From Hofstenia miamia (taxonomy: Eukaryota; Xenacoelomorpha; Acoela; Hofsteniidae): a stretch of 64,000 bases of DNA. The stretch spans positions 609,996 to 673,995 of the forward strand of contig CABFPE010000112.1 in assembly GCA_900660155.1 (NCBI GenBank), given 5' to 3'. Below, piece after piece: positions 1 through 12,699 of this stretch (its first letter is position 1; each line of letters opens with the position of its first letter). A model generated the notes under the pieces. That model searched no databases and was not told where the DNA came from. It was given only the letters and a program-made list of their open reading frames with translations. The position numbers were made by a program, and so were the translations under genes.

Positions 1-262
1 TGTAAAACATTGTTGTCCTCACTCATCTCGGAGATGGGGAAGACAATCACATTGTTATTGACTGTAGGACGCCTTCATTTGTGAAGCAACTTGCGTTTTT
101 CTTTTACAGGCACAGGAGGAGGATGAATCGTCTCTTGTGTTAACAGGTTATAACCATGCAAGGGTGGTGGAGTTGTACATAGATCATCAAACAGGCTACT
201 CAGCAAACTGGATGCTAGCGTTTCAACAGACATTGCCAAAAGTGAGAGATGAAATTGTGTAG
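1..262 (+). CDS. 3' end of an unrecognised host gene (last exon, perhaps last two)
   Basis: A strong pyrimidine-rich acceptor ending CTTTTACAG at 109 is followed by an open frame from 110 to a TAG at 260-262. It encodes about 50 residues, including LVLTGYNHARVVELYIDHQ and ending LPKVRDEIV, which read like a folded eukaryotic protein rather than random AT-rich translation. If bases 1-63 are the preceding exon, reading KTLLSSLISEMGKTITLLLT in the same phase, the intron would be only 46 nt (64-109, GT...AG). The alternative is that everything before 110 is intron. A poly(A) signal follows the stop by about 90 bases, as expected for a terminal exon. I do not recognise the protein family. No mobile-element motif is visible in it. 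Confidence 0.45.
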
Positions 263-350
263 AAGAAGAATAATGATTTTATCCGAAGAAATGAGGTGAA
301 TATATAGATTGACCAGCCAAATAATTATTGGTTGAAAAAAGTCATGATAC

Positions 351-356
351 AATAAA
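351..356 (+). terminator. AATAAA poly(A) signal of the gene ending at 262
   Basis: A canonical AATAAA lies 88 bases past the stop codon of the open terminal exon. Spacing and strand fit. The motif is common in AT-rich DNA, so the call rests on position. Confidence 0.4.
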
Positions 357-368
357 ACGTGTTACAAT

Positions 369-484
369 GAATTTTGACAAATGCGAAATGCGATTTTGAA
401 AGTTTTCCCAAAATATATTATTTATGTACATTTTTTGATTGAATTTTGACAAATGCAAAATGTGATTTTGAAAGTTTTCCCAAA
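369..484. repeat. Two-unit tandem repeat, period 72
   Basis: A 44-base unit beginning GAATTTTGACAAATGC occurs at 369-412 and again at 441-484 with a few substitutions, separated by AT-rich spacer. No coding content. Confidence 0.75.
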
Positions 485-788
485 TTATACATGTATGCTT
501 TTCCAAAATATATGAACTTACATCAACGTTGGCGGAGATAGATTAATACAATAGACATGATTATTTAGTGCAATTTACCATTGTTATAAAAAATTAGAAT
601 ATATACATGTTTTGTTTTGTTTTTAAAATGTGGGCTTTACTATGCTCACTTAAATATCTAGTTTTTATATTTGAAAATGTTTTTAAAATGCGGTATACTA
701 GACATTGTATTTTTTTAATGTCTTCAAAAAATTTCTGATACTATTATTATTACATTAAAACTGATGTAATCTCTTTTGTTTAAAACTT

Positions 789-1409
789 ACGAATGCGTTA
801 TCGATGGATGATTAAAATAGTTTTTGCATAGCGAAATTGAATATTTTTACTTTGTATATAAAANATAAAACCAATGAGAGTTGGAAAACCCATGTAAATA
901 TATGCAAGTCGTGTAAAGTCACCAAAACAAAATAAAGGTGAAAAACACGGAAAAAAGTTGGTAAAGCAATGAAAGTTGGATAACCCATGTAAATACATAC
1001 AGCCCATGAAAAGTCACCAAAATGTGTATAAACGTGAAAACATGGAAAAGAAAATAATCGTATAAAAATTGGTGCAAGGTGTAATGTTTCCTACGGTGTA
1101 TAATTATATTGTATATTTGAAATGTACGTATATTATTAATAAATAACTTTTGCATGCATGATTTAGGTAACGAGATTGTGACCATGTTTGACTTTAACGT
1201 CTAAGTATATTTGTTGTGTTTGTAATATTTTATATTTTAATTTTTCCGAAACTTGGTTGGCGTGTATTACTCTTTAAAAAATTTGCTTAACTTGTATAAG
1301 ACAGGAAAATTTTTTACGTGTTTAAAAAACTTTTACGAAATGTGTTATCAATGGATGATTAAAATAGTTTTTGCATAGCAAAATTGAATATTTTTACTTT
1401 GTATATAAA
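789..1409. repeat. Separated direct repeats with an inner tandem pair
   Basis: A 75-base unit at 789-863 (around GATGGATGATTAAAATAG) recurs at 1335-1409 with few differences. Between them, 873-968 and 969-1060 are two diverged copies of a ~96-base unit containing AACCCATGTAAATA. A single N at 864 sits at the end of the first 75-base unit. The two open frames seen here on the minus strand are low-complexity and I do not regard them as genes. The rest of 263-1976 shows no gene. Confidence 0.65.
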
Positions 1410-1976
1410 TTTTGTTTTACCTATTTTACGAGTTATTGAATTTTTTAACATTAATTGTTATATAGAATTACAATCTCTTTTTGTTTAACTAAAAAATGTT
1501 TAATGTGTTTTACATGTATTATTGAGCCGTCTTCAAATAGTTTGTTTTCCCGAAAAATTATATAAACACTGCATGCGCTTTTTTCGAAATTATGGAAAAT
1601 TTGATATGTGTGTCATTGCGTCCTGTTTTTACACATAATGGAAATATAGTCTAATTATGCGAATACCTGAAAAAGTATTGTAAATTTAGCCAACAATAGA
1701 AAAATCACAAATGGGTGTTAAGTATTCAGTCAAGTGTAATGTATATATTATCAAAAATGTAATGCAAACAATTGTGATATTATCAAAAAATAGTCATACC
1801 AAAAAGTGGCCCTAACATGTAAAATGAAAATCAATTAAAAGCATTACTAATTGAAATCCATTAGTAGACATACTTAAAAATATCTGACGTCACTGAAAAC
1901 CCATTAGCAGAGATGTCAATCAACTGGTGAGTCACTAAAAACACTCATCAATATTGCTGAATCCGTAGAGGTCAAA

Positions 1977-2600
1977 ATGTCAGTTTGTGTCCTCAAGTCT
2001 CCCTTATGTACACTACTGTTTTGGCAACAAAATGGAGCGCCACCTCATTGGTTTAGGCGAGCCAGAGACTTTCTTGATCTCCACTTTGGATCATGGTGGA
2101 TTGGACGTGGAGGTCCAGTTGCATGGCTGCCAAGATCACCACATCTTTGCAACTACTATCTGTGGGGTCACATTCGTCAACTCGTGTTTCGGGAAAAGGC
2201 ACACAACACTGACCATCTGAGGCAGTGAATTCAAACAGCCTTTTGTGAGATCAACGATGACTTGTAAGAGAGCTATTGCCCACTTTTCTCTGTGAATGCG
2301 ACTTTTTGTTGAGCGTGGTGGTGATCACATTGAAAACTTGATTTAAAAATGTGTTGTTTCAATTTGTTAAAAATGTTTTTTGAATAAACATGAGTGTTTT
2401 TTCTCGTAAAACAAGTAAAAAATGCACATTTTCATTATTCTATCACAGATGTTCTCATATTCACTCTATTAAGCTGAAATCTTCAGTGTTCAACTCCTAT
2501 GATGTGCAAAATATAAGGTTAAAAAATCTATGTGATTGATGCTTTGTAGGATAAGTTATTAGGGTTTTAATGTGTTCAGTTGTTTCTGGGACATCCTGTA
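1977..2600 (+). mobile_element. Mariner-like DNA transposon, 3' remnant
   Basis: The frame from 1977 encodes the C-terminal half of a mariner/IS630-type transposase: QQNGAPPHWFRRARDFL, then WIGRGGPVAW, PRSPHL and YYLWGHIRQLVF. The usual QQDGAPPH has become QQNGAPPH, so the second catalytic Asp is lost, and the usual SPDL...D block is shortened and altered. The family's C-terminal ERGGDHIENLI followed by a stop is readable near 2310-2345 in another frame. The fragment ends with GGGACATCCTGTA at 2588-2600, the usual outer end of these elements. The 5' half and left inverted repeat are not found. It is a dead, 5'-truncated copy. Confidence 0.8.
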
Positions 2601-5600
2601 AATAATGAAAAGCAAGATGTATAAAATCCCATAGCATAAATTATTTTTAAAGCAGAAGTGTAAAAATAAAATGCTCAGTTAACTGAGAAATGCTATAATA
2701 TACATAACCAGTGAAAACAAAAAGTATGTGTCATAACCTGCTATTCATTTGTAGATGTATTTGAAATCGCCAGACTGCCCTGCTTTTAACTATCTTTGAC
2801 CCAGTGAGTTGATTAGTTACAAATTCTAAACAAATCTGTTTAATGTGAAACTGTCTTTAATTGAATAAAAACATGCTTTAAATTGTGCCTAAGTTGTTGA
2901 AAAACTGTGTTTGACGTTTAAACTAGAACAAAGAACAAAGCAACTTGGTAAACATCACCACTATTTAAAAAAATAATTTTATTTTACTACTTATTTTCTG
3001 TAAAAATTTTTGGTAAGTTTATTTTTTCAAGTTAATTATTTTGTTAATTTATTTTTACAATATATTTCTTTGCTAAGAGATTTGAATTATAGCATTTGAC
3101 TGAAATCAAATTACTGTTAAAATGTATCAGTATATGCACTGATAATGTCAATATGTATTCTCTCCCAACATCAAATGTGTTGTTACCTGTTGTGTTGGGA
3201 GACATGGGAATAAAAAATAGTTTATGCTTTCAATTAATGCTAACATTTCTTAGAGGTTACAACACCTTTGAAACCATACTTGTAACATTTGATAGTTTCT
3301 ATAATAACACTGCCCCTCATGTAGAAGAGTGAGAATCAAAAATCAATTATGTTTACAATTAATGTTAATGTATGTTAGAGACTTCAATGCCTTTAAACCA
3401 TATTTGTTAAAACATTTGGCTGTTACTATAATTCCATCTTGTGTACATGCATAGCACATATTGCAAATATTATCATAGCATGGTTAATCAAATTTTCAAT
3501 AGAAATTGGAGATATAATCATACCATCATAAAAAGGAGAGATATTGATTAATTTTCATCTTATAAGCCTTAGTGATCAGATGTAATGATGCATTTCATAA
3601 TAATAATTAAATTTATAATGCATAGCTGGGTTTTCTATTGTGTCAATCATTCATTAAGAAAAATGAATTATATGCTATTATTAAAGACATAAAGCTTTGG
3701 AGGTTTAAATCAATTACAATGCTAGATTGGATATATTCAAACCACCACATAAAGAGATACAAATTTAATAATTACTAGGGAATGTGGTTATTATATCTAG
3801 TAACACGTCAATAATTCATTAAAACAACAAAAACATATTAGAATGCCAATCATTCATTGCAAAAAGGAAAGTTCACAGTAAATTTTAGCCATGGAATTAT
3901 ATATTTAATGAACAAAACAGCAGAATTCTCAAGTGAAACAAAAACATTGTTCAATTTTTACAGGGCATTGGCATTGTAAATCTTGTTATAATTTCAATAA
4001 CAAATATCATACAAATGCTGTTTAATTATGGAAATATGCTAGGATTTTATGGAAAGATATCCAAACACAACAACCAATGATAGCTATGAATGCGACATAT
4101 ATGCTGGAAATCATGTTTTAATGGTACAAACTAATATTGTAGAACCTCAATTTGTTGGAAACACATGATTACCCTTCTTGGATAAATTTCTCTTGATACT
4201 AACATATGCTACAAAACCAAGCACCACCCTAATTATTAATCATGAAAATACTACATATTCTAGCATCATCATAGTTAGCAATATAGAAAAGCAATAACAT
4301 AGTGATCGCGTAGCATCTATTCTCACAAAGACAGAACCTCCAAGAGTACCATTTAGAGATAAGCAATTTAAAGTAGTATACATTAACGAGGCCAGCTTAG
4401 GTATGTAAGAAAGTACAAGCATCTGGGCTGATACAGATGTAATACAATTATAACTACTACGGATATGTTCAGCACTGGCAGAATCTAGGATTACGTGGCA
4501 CTGAGTGTCAAAGTGAGACAACAAAGCCACCCTCAATAGTAACATGAGAATAATCTGGATCAACTAAGCCCCAGAACTGAACAGGTTTACACAGTGGTAA
4601 TAAGACAGCTGAGAACCACCTGCACCTGAATTACATGCGACACACCCCCTCAGCTCTGTAGAAAGCTTAGCTGCTCATGGCCATCTATTAATATGAGTGA
4701 GAGCAAAGAGAACACGAGTTTGCATAAACTAAACTTTTAATGATCAAGTGCGCACAAAGCTGCTCTATTTATACAAACAGAAAATAATATTAATAATGAC
4801 ATAACAACACCTGCCAATGGCAGAACTTAATAATGTTTATATGAGACGTCAGCAGCATGATATTAACATTTGGGAAATGTTCGTATGAATTGGGAACACT
4901 GGGGTCCTGATGCCACAATATAATATCAATACAATGTTTAAAAAACAAAATTACAAATGAAACAATCATTATCAAAAACTGCAAAAAGAGAATTTCTTCT
5001 TTCACAGCATTAAAACACACCAACTCCTTCACAACAGGTAACAACTAATTTGATGTTTATTATCTTTCAATGATCAAGAGCACCTGATACATTGATTTCA
5101 GTCAAATGCTATAATTAAATCTCTTAGCAAAGAAATAATTTGTAAAATATATTAACAAAATAATTAACTTGAAAAAATAAATTTACAAAAAATTTTACAA
5201 TAAATAATTAGTAAAATATAATTAATTTTTAAGATAGTGGTGATGTTCACAATGTTTCTTTGTTCTAGTTTACACCTCATACATGGTTTTTCAATGATGT
5301 AGGCACAATTTAAAGAATGTTTTGATTCAATAAAAGATGATTTCAATTTAAAAAGACTTGATTATTACCATATAACAATAAAAATGACAAAAATTGGTGA
5401 CAGGTTAGAGATTGAAGGCAATGTGTTTATGACTGGCAAATGCATCTGAACACAAAAATGAGGTATGTTGATTATTTTGTTTGATAACTCATGTATGTTA
5501 TAATATTTCACACTTAATCGGGGAAATTTTTTATAAATTTCCACTTTAAACTAAATTATACATATTGATTTTGGCTACATTGAATATTTTGTTTAATCAC

Positions 5601-6211
5601 ATGCACTTTAAATTTACTATTTTTATAACTTGCACTCTACTGTAACTGTAAATTACACATCGATTTTTGTTTTTTCAGGGATATATTATTGCTTTGTACT
5701 TGTTTTACAAAATTTGTAGCTCTCAAATTTTTTTGTAAGTATTTTATTAATGATTAATACAAAATATTTATCATGTAAATTTATGTGCCTCTATGATCTA
5801 ACCATGCAGTTGATTATTTCTTATCATATGTATGAGCTCTATATTTTTGCAATGGCATACACTACTATTAATTGTTAGCAGACTGCTATGGAATTAGTGA
5901 AATGGTTTCACCTCAATAATATTAGTGTTGTTAGCCTGAACCAATTGATACTTTAAATGGTATAAAAGAATTTATAGAATTTGTAATTAATCAACTCACT
6001 GGATCAAAGATAGTTAAAAGCAGGGCAGTCTGGTGATTTCAAATGAATCTACACATGAATAGCAGGGTATGTCACATACTTTTTCCATCTTTTGTTTTCA
6101 CTGGTAATGTACATTATAGTATTTCATGGTTAACTGAGCATGTTTTTTATATTTCCACTTTAAAATGAATTTATGCTATGGGATTTTATACATCTTGTTT
6201 TTCATTATTTA
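2599..6211. repeat. 3.6 kb inverted-repeat (foldback-like) structure
   Basis: 2599-3110 is repeated in inverse orientation at 5092-6211. Examples are CAGACTGCCCTGCTTTTAAC near 2771 against its complement near 6017, the block around ATAAAATCCCATAGCATAAA (2620) against 6170-6190, and GCATTTGACTGAAATC near 3092 against 5090-5110. The right arm is interrupted by about 600 unrelated bases (roughly 5357-5963). The ~2 kb between the arms (3111-5091) holds a tandem duplication and no recognisable transposase. The arms differ by several percent plus small indels. It may be a foldback or long-TIR non-autonomous transposon, or an inverted duplication. The left arm begins exactly at the end of the mariner remnant. 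Confidence 0.75.
3213..3437. repeat. Diverged two-unit tandem repeat, period ~125
   Basis: 3213-3312 and 3338-3437 align through CAATTAATG, the ACAACACCTTTGAAACCAT / TTCAATGCCTTTAAACCAT blocks and the following ACATTTG. It lies between the arms of the large inverted repeat. The short open frame here is covered by the repeat and has no recognisable product. Confidence 0.55.
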
Positions 6212-9200
6212 TATTAAATGACAGTTGTTTTTCAAAATTCTTAGTGATTTGTCTTCTAAATACCATGTGCCTGTATTTTTGAGTATGAATAATACACTAT
6301 TAACTAACTTTATTTATCTATTTACATACATTTACACACTTAGAAGGGTTAATTCAAAATGGAAGTATGAGTAATTTTGGATGGATGAATTAATGCATTA
6401 CTATTATGGATACATCAGCTTACATTGTAGTGAACAATCTTGATACCAAGTTTGGGCATCATGATTTCCCATGTCAACTACAAAAATAAATGGTGATACC
6501 TCTGTGTAAATTTGCTAGATGCAGTGAAGCTCTGCACAACAACTTATTCTGCAAAAAAACAGCTCATATAGAATGTTTTGTTTCATATGTGTGTAATTAA
6601 TACTCAAGCACAGCAAATATTTCTTCCATTTTGTATTTTGGATATTGGTGAAAACAAACTTGCTTTTGTCATGTTTATCAGACATGTCAATTTTTTAATG
6701 ATTTATGACAGGAATATTTCATATGCTTGTTATTAAGTTTAGTGGATATTTTCTATATTGTTTGTGAAAATTTATGTCTATTTCATATGTCTATAGTGCT
6801 TAAGTTTAGTAAAATATTTCTCCACTTTGTATTTGGATATTATCAGAAAATGAGTTTTGCATCTATCAATTATTTTCCTTGAAGCATAGTGTTGCATGTT
6901 TAAACATTGTTACAACAAACATGCCTTAAGTGAAATTTATCTTCAATTATATCACTTTGCCTAAATCCTATAAATTAAAAATTAAAAATTTGACAAAAAA
7001 TTAATTTGCTCAACTTATTTTTATCAAAAATATTTCGTCACTAGATGGCATCCAATAGAATTGCTTCATTTCCACATTGCAAATGGCCATATGTGTTATG
7101 AGAACTTGAGAATGTCCCAATTAGATGGGGTGGTGTCAGTCTCTTACTACTAACGCAATATTTAACAATAATCAGAATCTATTTTTGTGTTAATGTTTGT
7201 ATGGGTGTTCAATAATGGATGTATGTTTCAAATGCATGAAGTGTGCTGCTGTCTCCTAGTGTACATTGTTTTATTAGAAGTGACTTTTTTCTAAACTTTT
7301 TGTAATTATTGCCTATTCACATTTCATAGTGTAAATTATTCCACAATTTTATTAATATGTGTTGAAAATTATTGGAATTTTTATCTACCATACCTCCCAC
7401 CAATTAAGCTGACTGACCCCAAAATTTGAAATTATGATGATGATTTTTTTCAAGTATAATTCCAGGAAACTGATCAAACATGGCAATTATTTTATTTTTC
7501 TCCAGTATATGCAATGGTTTTACTGGGACATGGTGTTGGGATTCAAAAATATTGTGTTCTATTTGCTAAATTACTATGCATGTACCAGTATATACCTGTG
7601 CTATATTTTGTTTGCAATATTTACCAACTTGGAAAATATGGATTAAGGATGCACCTGGTCAATAAACAGGCTTGCCCATTGGACAGATTTTTCTGTCCAA
7701 TCCAATCCAATACAAAAATTCTAGACCTGGCCCATTGGAATCCAATCAAATTCCAATCACATTTTGAGCTTGCTAATCAAAATTTCCTTTGCAACATACA
7801 TTAGATGTCTTTGATTTCAAATAATACTTATTTAAGTATAATGCACCAATTTTCTGTATATATTTCAAAGAAAACACAAACAATTGGAATTATTACTACA
7901 GAAAAATGCATTTGCTGTATTTGTAGAAGGTTTGGACAACAATTAAGTTAAAAAATGAGATCCTATAGTTGATCAATACCACTCTCAATGCCAGAAACAT
8001 ATTAAATGTTCTACATGATTTGGGGGTGTTTCTGTCACCCCAAAGTCTTTAATTATATTGCTGAAAGACAGGAAATTCCTGTAAACAAACAAAAACTTGA
8101 CCTTTTATATCAACCTAACTGCCTAATAATGCTATTTAGCAGCAATGTTTAGCAACTTAATTTACAATATTAACTGCATTTCTATGATTATCACCATATG
8201 GGGTAACTTTATAACCCCAAGTTATTTGATCTAACAAATATTAAGAATCATGTATTATGTCAAATCATTTTATATCTTACATTGCATACATGCAACTCTT
8301 CTTTCAAATCTCTAATGTTGATTGTAAATAGTTGAAGACATTGATGATGAAGCTCTTTCAATCATGATTATAGATTCAAGTAATGAAGATATTTTAATGA
8401 TGGTAGTTCACCTGGATTAGCAAATTTTGAACTCTAATATTGAGCATGGAATATGTATAATTTTTTACCTCTGACCTGACCTGGCCTGCCTAACAATGAT
8501 CTGTGCTCCAAACCATTCAAAGAAAGATTACTAGTATAATATGCTCAAAAATGTTTTAGCATAAAAGAATCAATGAAAACAAAGACAAAATCAATAAAAA
8601 ATACAAGTATAATTAAAATCTATTAGCCTTTAAGAAGTTTAAAGATTGAAGGGTTTGACTTCTTACATTGTTCCTTAATTCTGTTAGTGTTCTTCTTCCC
8701 TAACAATTATGAATGACCTGTGACCTGATTTGACTAATAGTGCCAGTTAGCCCACCTGTCAAATTTATGACTTGATTGTTGGACAAGTTAACCAGTAACC
8801 ACCCTGAATGATATATAGAAATATTAATTGCAGTATTAGGTCAAATCTGGAATATCTTGGCAATGCTGGACGACGATTATGTCGACGGTCTAACTCAAAT
8901 ATCAACATGCACCATGGTTTGAAAGGAGGTATCAAGGAAAGTATTTGGTTTTACAATGTGTAACCTGGTTTTGCTCTTAACCAATTACCATAAATGTGAG
9001 AAGTTACACTGATTGGTGCATAAAATGCTATTTGCCAATACAGTCACATTAAAACAAGCTAGCTTATATCTAAATCAAGTTTTTAACATTGCTATGAACA
9101 TGTGGTTTACTGCATGCCATCTTGTAAATTATTTTATGAAAACTTTGATCTATAATTTTGGAAGAATTCAGAATATAAAAAACTTTGATAAGTAGCAAGA

Positions 9201-11064
9201 TCTTATCTAACCACACAAGCTTTAGAAACAGTTCCTGAATTGGCTCAAATGGACATGGGATTCCTGCATTAACCTGCACAAAAGCACTTTGGTAATCTGA
9301 ATGAACTCTTAGTTGTTAGAAAATATAGTATGCAATGCAGTATAGGTAAAAATACAGAATTTATGTTTATATTCATGTTTGTTCTATTGGGAGTTTTTGA
9401 TGCTACAATAGTAGGAGACACATGGGAATTGGTTCAATTTTTTGTGCTGCCACAATACTATTCCCTGTTGTAAGCTTAGAGAGATCTTCTAACAAATATT
9501 GTGAGTTTCTAGCTCAAACATGCATAAGCATGACAGAAGGAAATATCTCTATTTATTGTGATTGTGATCAATAATTTGTAAATGAATTCCCATTCCTCAG
9601 TAAATTACCTTCTTTTGTTTTAGCAGGAAAAGTAGATTTCTTACAGAAAGAAAAGGCTTAGCATAGTTTATTAGGTTTTCACATATAAAATATCCTAGAA
9701 CTATTGGTAATGTAGTGACATAAATGACACCAACTATCCACAAACTTTATCTGTTCAGGATTCTGCCAAATATGAGACCACACATATGTATGTATATCAT
9801 ATCATGCTGGAATTGTTTGCAGGCTCAATTAAGGGACATAAATAGCAATGCAACCAATGAATTTAAGAATTTATTTATCATATGCTGTTTTATTAGAATA
9901 GAAAAGCAAAATAATACTTGTCTAGTCATTGTATTCTAATCAAATACAATTTTACAAAACATACTTATTTTGTGTTCACATGACAACTAGTTACCATGAT
10001 ATGGTGCATTCCATTCAGATTTTTTCTAGGGCCCTTCAAGCACTCAAAATTTCCAGTCAGATGGAGTCAAGTTGAGTCCCCAACATTAACAGATTTCAAG
10101 TCATCAAGTTTTGTTGATTGAAAATGAATAGTGCTTTGCATGTTTACAATTGAAAACAATAATATTATTTTCTAATTAAAAAACCTTTCTATTAAAATTT
10201 CTCTCAGATTCATTGGGGTTGAACAATATTGTATATTGAATGATCATTACTGAAATCAAGATGTTAGAATTTATTGATATTGTAGTGGTAGCCTCTCTCT
10301 GCTGATTGGATTGTTTTGAATTTTTTAATGTAATGGTCATTTTCAACTCTTTTGTAAAAGGTTGCAAAGGTTGTCATTTCAAATTGGTAAACAAACCTCA
10401 CACTTGATTCAAGTTATATTTGATAGAGTAGCATGGTTAATATTTTTAAAATGGGGAGACTGACACACATTTTTACATAAAAATTGTAAAAAAAAGTTTT
10501 TTGAACAAAAGTAAGCTTACACAAAATGAATCATCTGTATTAGAAGCAAATCAATTGATAACATCTGGAATTAAAGTGAAAAATTTTCAATTTTGAGGAA
10601 AAGAACACATTTTTCTTAAGTGTTCAAAGTTGACATTGCAACCTGCAAGTAATGTTTTGTTCCATTTTTCAAATTTTTTTTGAAATGTTTCCTATAAAAT
10701 TCATTAATTGGTCTTTGTCTGGACTCTGATCTTGACCAATTTTGATATTTTCTGGCTAAAAATTCAGGTGGTTTAGACAAGTATATTTTTGCCAGCCTTA
10801 ATAATTATTCTAGGCTTGCATGCACCTGGCAAATAACTGAGTGGACCAGTGGCCAGTTTCAACTCCATATCAGAACCATATCCAAAGCAAATGTTTTAAT
10901 AGTATAAGATATTATTATTAAACTATATTATAAAAAAATTTTTCCAAAATTATTCCAATAAAAATCAAATTGGAATCCAATGAATAGCAAATTGTGATTG
11001 TTCAACCAATTCCAACCCAATTCCAATGTCCAATTGGAATCCAATTAGATTAAAATTCCAATGG
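6212..11064. other. Gene-free AT-rich stretch
   Basis: I see no host exon, transposase or RNA gene here. Frames at 7434-7804, 9013-9279, 9724-9939 and 10176-10367 are short and low in complexity. Two clusters of CCAAT/ATTGG words stand out: about 7676-7760, and 10955-11064. Both lie next to a TCTAGA-containing word, in apparently opposite orientation, so they may be two decayed copies of one repeat. Confidence 0.5.
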
Positions 11065-11664
11065 TCTAGAAATGTAACATTTAACCCTCTACTGCATGAG
11101 AGGATGATTTCGTCCAGTAAGGTTTAAATAGGTTTTCCTTATTAAATAGAGAATATATGATGAAATGTATATTACCTCACACTAAACTAGATGCATTACA
11201 TTGTTATTAATATGTATGAAGATGTATCTATCTTGTTCAAAGTCATATTACATCAGTTTATATAATATAAGAAATAATTTTTTCGTTAATTTTTCATAAT
11301 TCATGCAGTAGAGGGTTAATAATGCTTGACATGGACTATTGTATTTATAATCAATGACTTTTGTGATATGACATAAATGAAATATAGTGGGAATATTGTA
11401 AAATGCCCACTATATCTGACTCAATATTGAAGATATCACTTTCAAATTAGCTTTATTCATTTTTAAGCAAAAATTATGTCTAGAAATGTAATATTTAGCA
11501 TGTTATTCTGTGACTCCCTATGAAAGGATATATGTGAAACTAATTGCTACTATAGTAATTTTTCATCTATATCTCAATAAATATTGAAGATATCTCTTTC
11601 AGACTAGTTTTATTTATTTCTAAGACACAAATTATATCTAGAAATGTGACATTTGATATGTTGA
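11065..11664. repeat. Tandem repeat of ~160 bp units, split by a MITE
   Basis: The word TCTAGAAATGTAACATTT at 11065 returns as TCTAGAAATGTAATATTT near 11480 and TCTAGAAATGTGACATTT near 11638. Between the last two, the blocks AATATTGAAGATATC and CTTTATTCATTTTTAAG (versus TTTTATTTATTTCTAAG) also match, giving a period near 160. The first interval becomes similar in length once the 235 bases of the inserted MITE and one target copy are removed. Confidence 0.65.
11085..11315. mobile_element. piggyBac-like MITE with TTAA target duplication
   Basis: A 231 bp segment begins CCCTCTACTGCATGA (11085-11099) and ends with its perfect complement TCATGCAGTAGAGGG (11301-11315). It is flanked on both sides by TTAA (11081-11084 and 11316-11319). 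TTAA duplication with CCC termini is the hallmark of piggyBac-group elements. There is no coding capacity, so it is non-autonomous. The perfect 15 bp ends suggest it is younger than the tandem repeat it interrupts. Confidence 0.85.
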
Positions 11665-11689
11665 CAACACATGCCTAAAAGGCACCACA

Positions 11690-12260
11690 AAAAATGCTTT
11701 TGATGTTACAAAAAAGCTCCAAGCAGATGCAGAAAAGTTTAACAATTATTTTACAATCAACTAAAACTAAATATTGAAAAAACACAATTTATAATTTTCT
11801 CACTAAAGGCACAAGGAATTCTAACAAGTGATATAGAAATAAATATATATAATGAGCCAATAAAGCAAAGTGAATCAGTTAGGTACTTAGGAGATAGATA
11901 GATAATGAATTATAATTTGAAAAATTTCTTCTAAATATGATAAAAAAATTACTGCAGACATTAGTTATCTTTATCATTTATCATTTAAGCAATATAATAT
12001 CAAGCAATTATCATACACAACTGATACATGCATTCTGCTTGTTACATTTTCAGTATTGTGCATTTCTTTTAACAGACATAAATTCTAAACATTGTATGAT
12101 TCTATAAAAGACATTTAATTATGTACAAAAACTCTAAACTTTGCACAAAAGCATGGCAAAGCATCAGTATATTGTAATAAATATAAATTATTATCTGGTA
12201 TCTTCATTCTACCAAATTCAACTCAATATGCTATCCATTTTATATGAATTCCAATCTCAT
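11690..12260 (+). mobile_element. LINE reverse-transcriptase fragment, heavily decayed
   Basis: Translation gives the thumb region of a non-LTR reverse transcriptase: KLQADAEKFNNYFTIN, then LKLNIEKTQFIIFS and QSESVRYLG, in one frame interrupted by stops. Further on is a piece resembling the family's C-terminal region (HAFCLLHFQYCAFLL in a shifted frame). The endonuclease, palm and 3' tail are not recognisable. It is a truncated pseudo-copy. Clade cannot be assigned, but CR1/Jockey-type is likely from the wording. Confidence 0.65.
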
Positions 12261-12514
12261 CAAACATCTCTTCTTTTCCTCAATGATTATATTAATATAA
12301 ATGACTGATCACAAAAATTTCAGTTTAGATAAAAATTCTAATAATTTTTATCACATATTAGTAGTAATACAAAAGCAGATCCCTGGTCACAAACTGACCT
12401 TTTGCCCTCTGTTGACTCACTGATATCAAGGGCAGTTTAATTACTGATGTCAAATACTTGACAGTATTAAGTTTCCTGACTAATGGATTTTGAGGAGCAT
12501 CTTAACTACTTAGT

Positions 12515-12568
12515 CATTTTTGTGACATTTATGGAGTGATTCATTTTTGTGACATTCACAGGGTGATT
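12515..12568. repeat. 27 bp tandem repeat, two units
   Basis: The unit CATTTTTGTGACATT followed by (T/C)A(T/C)(G/A)G(A/G)GTGATT occurs twice head to tail at 12515-12541 and 12542-12568, with few differences. Confidence 0.7.
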
Positions 12569-12699
12569 CAATTATGTATTTATATTACATGGTGCTATAC
12601 CACACATTATTTAGTTTGCATGCTTAAATTAGCTGGTTAATTGGGTTTACATCACATTTGTGATGATGCATTGCTGACTAAAAATTTTACTATCCATCA

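Noticed and set aside
4240-4563. Minus-strand 107-codon frame with VILDSASAEHIRSS, faintly like a Copia-type protease region
   Set aside because: Only one short motif-like stretch; no zinc knuckle, integrase or RT wording nearby, so no element can be called.
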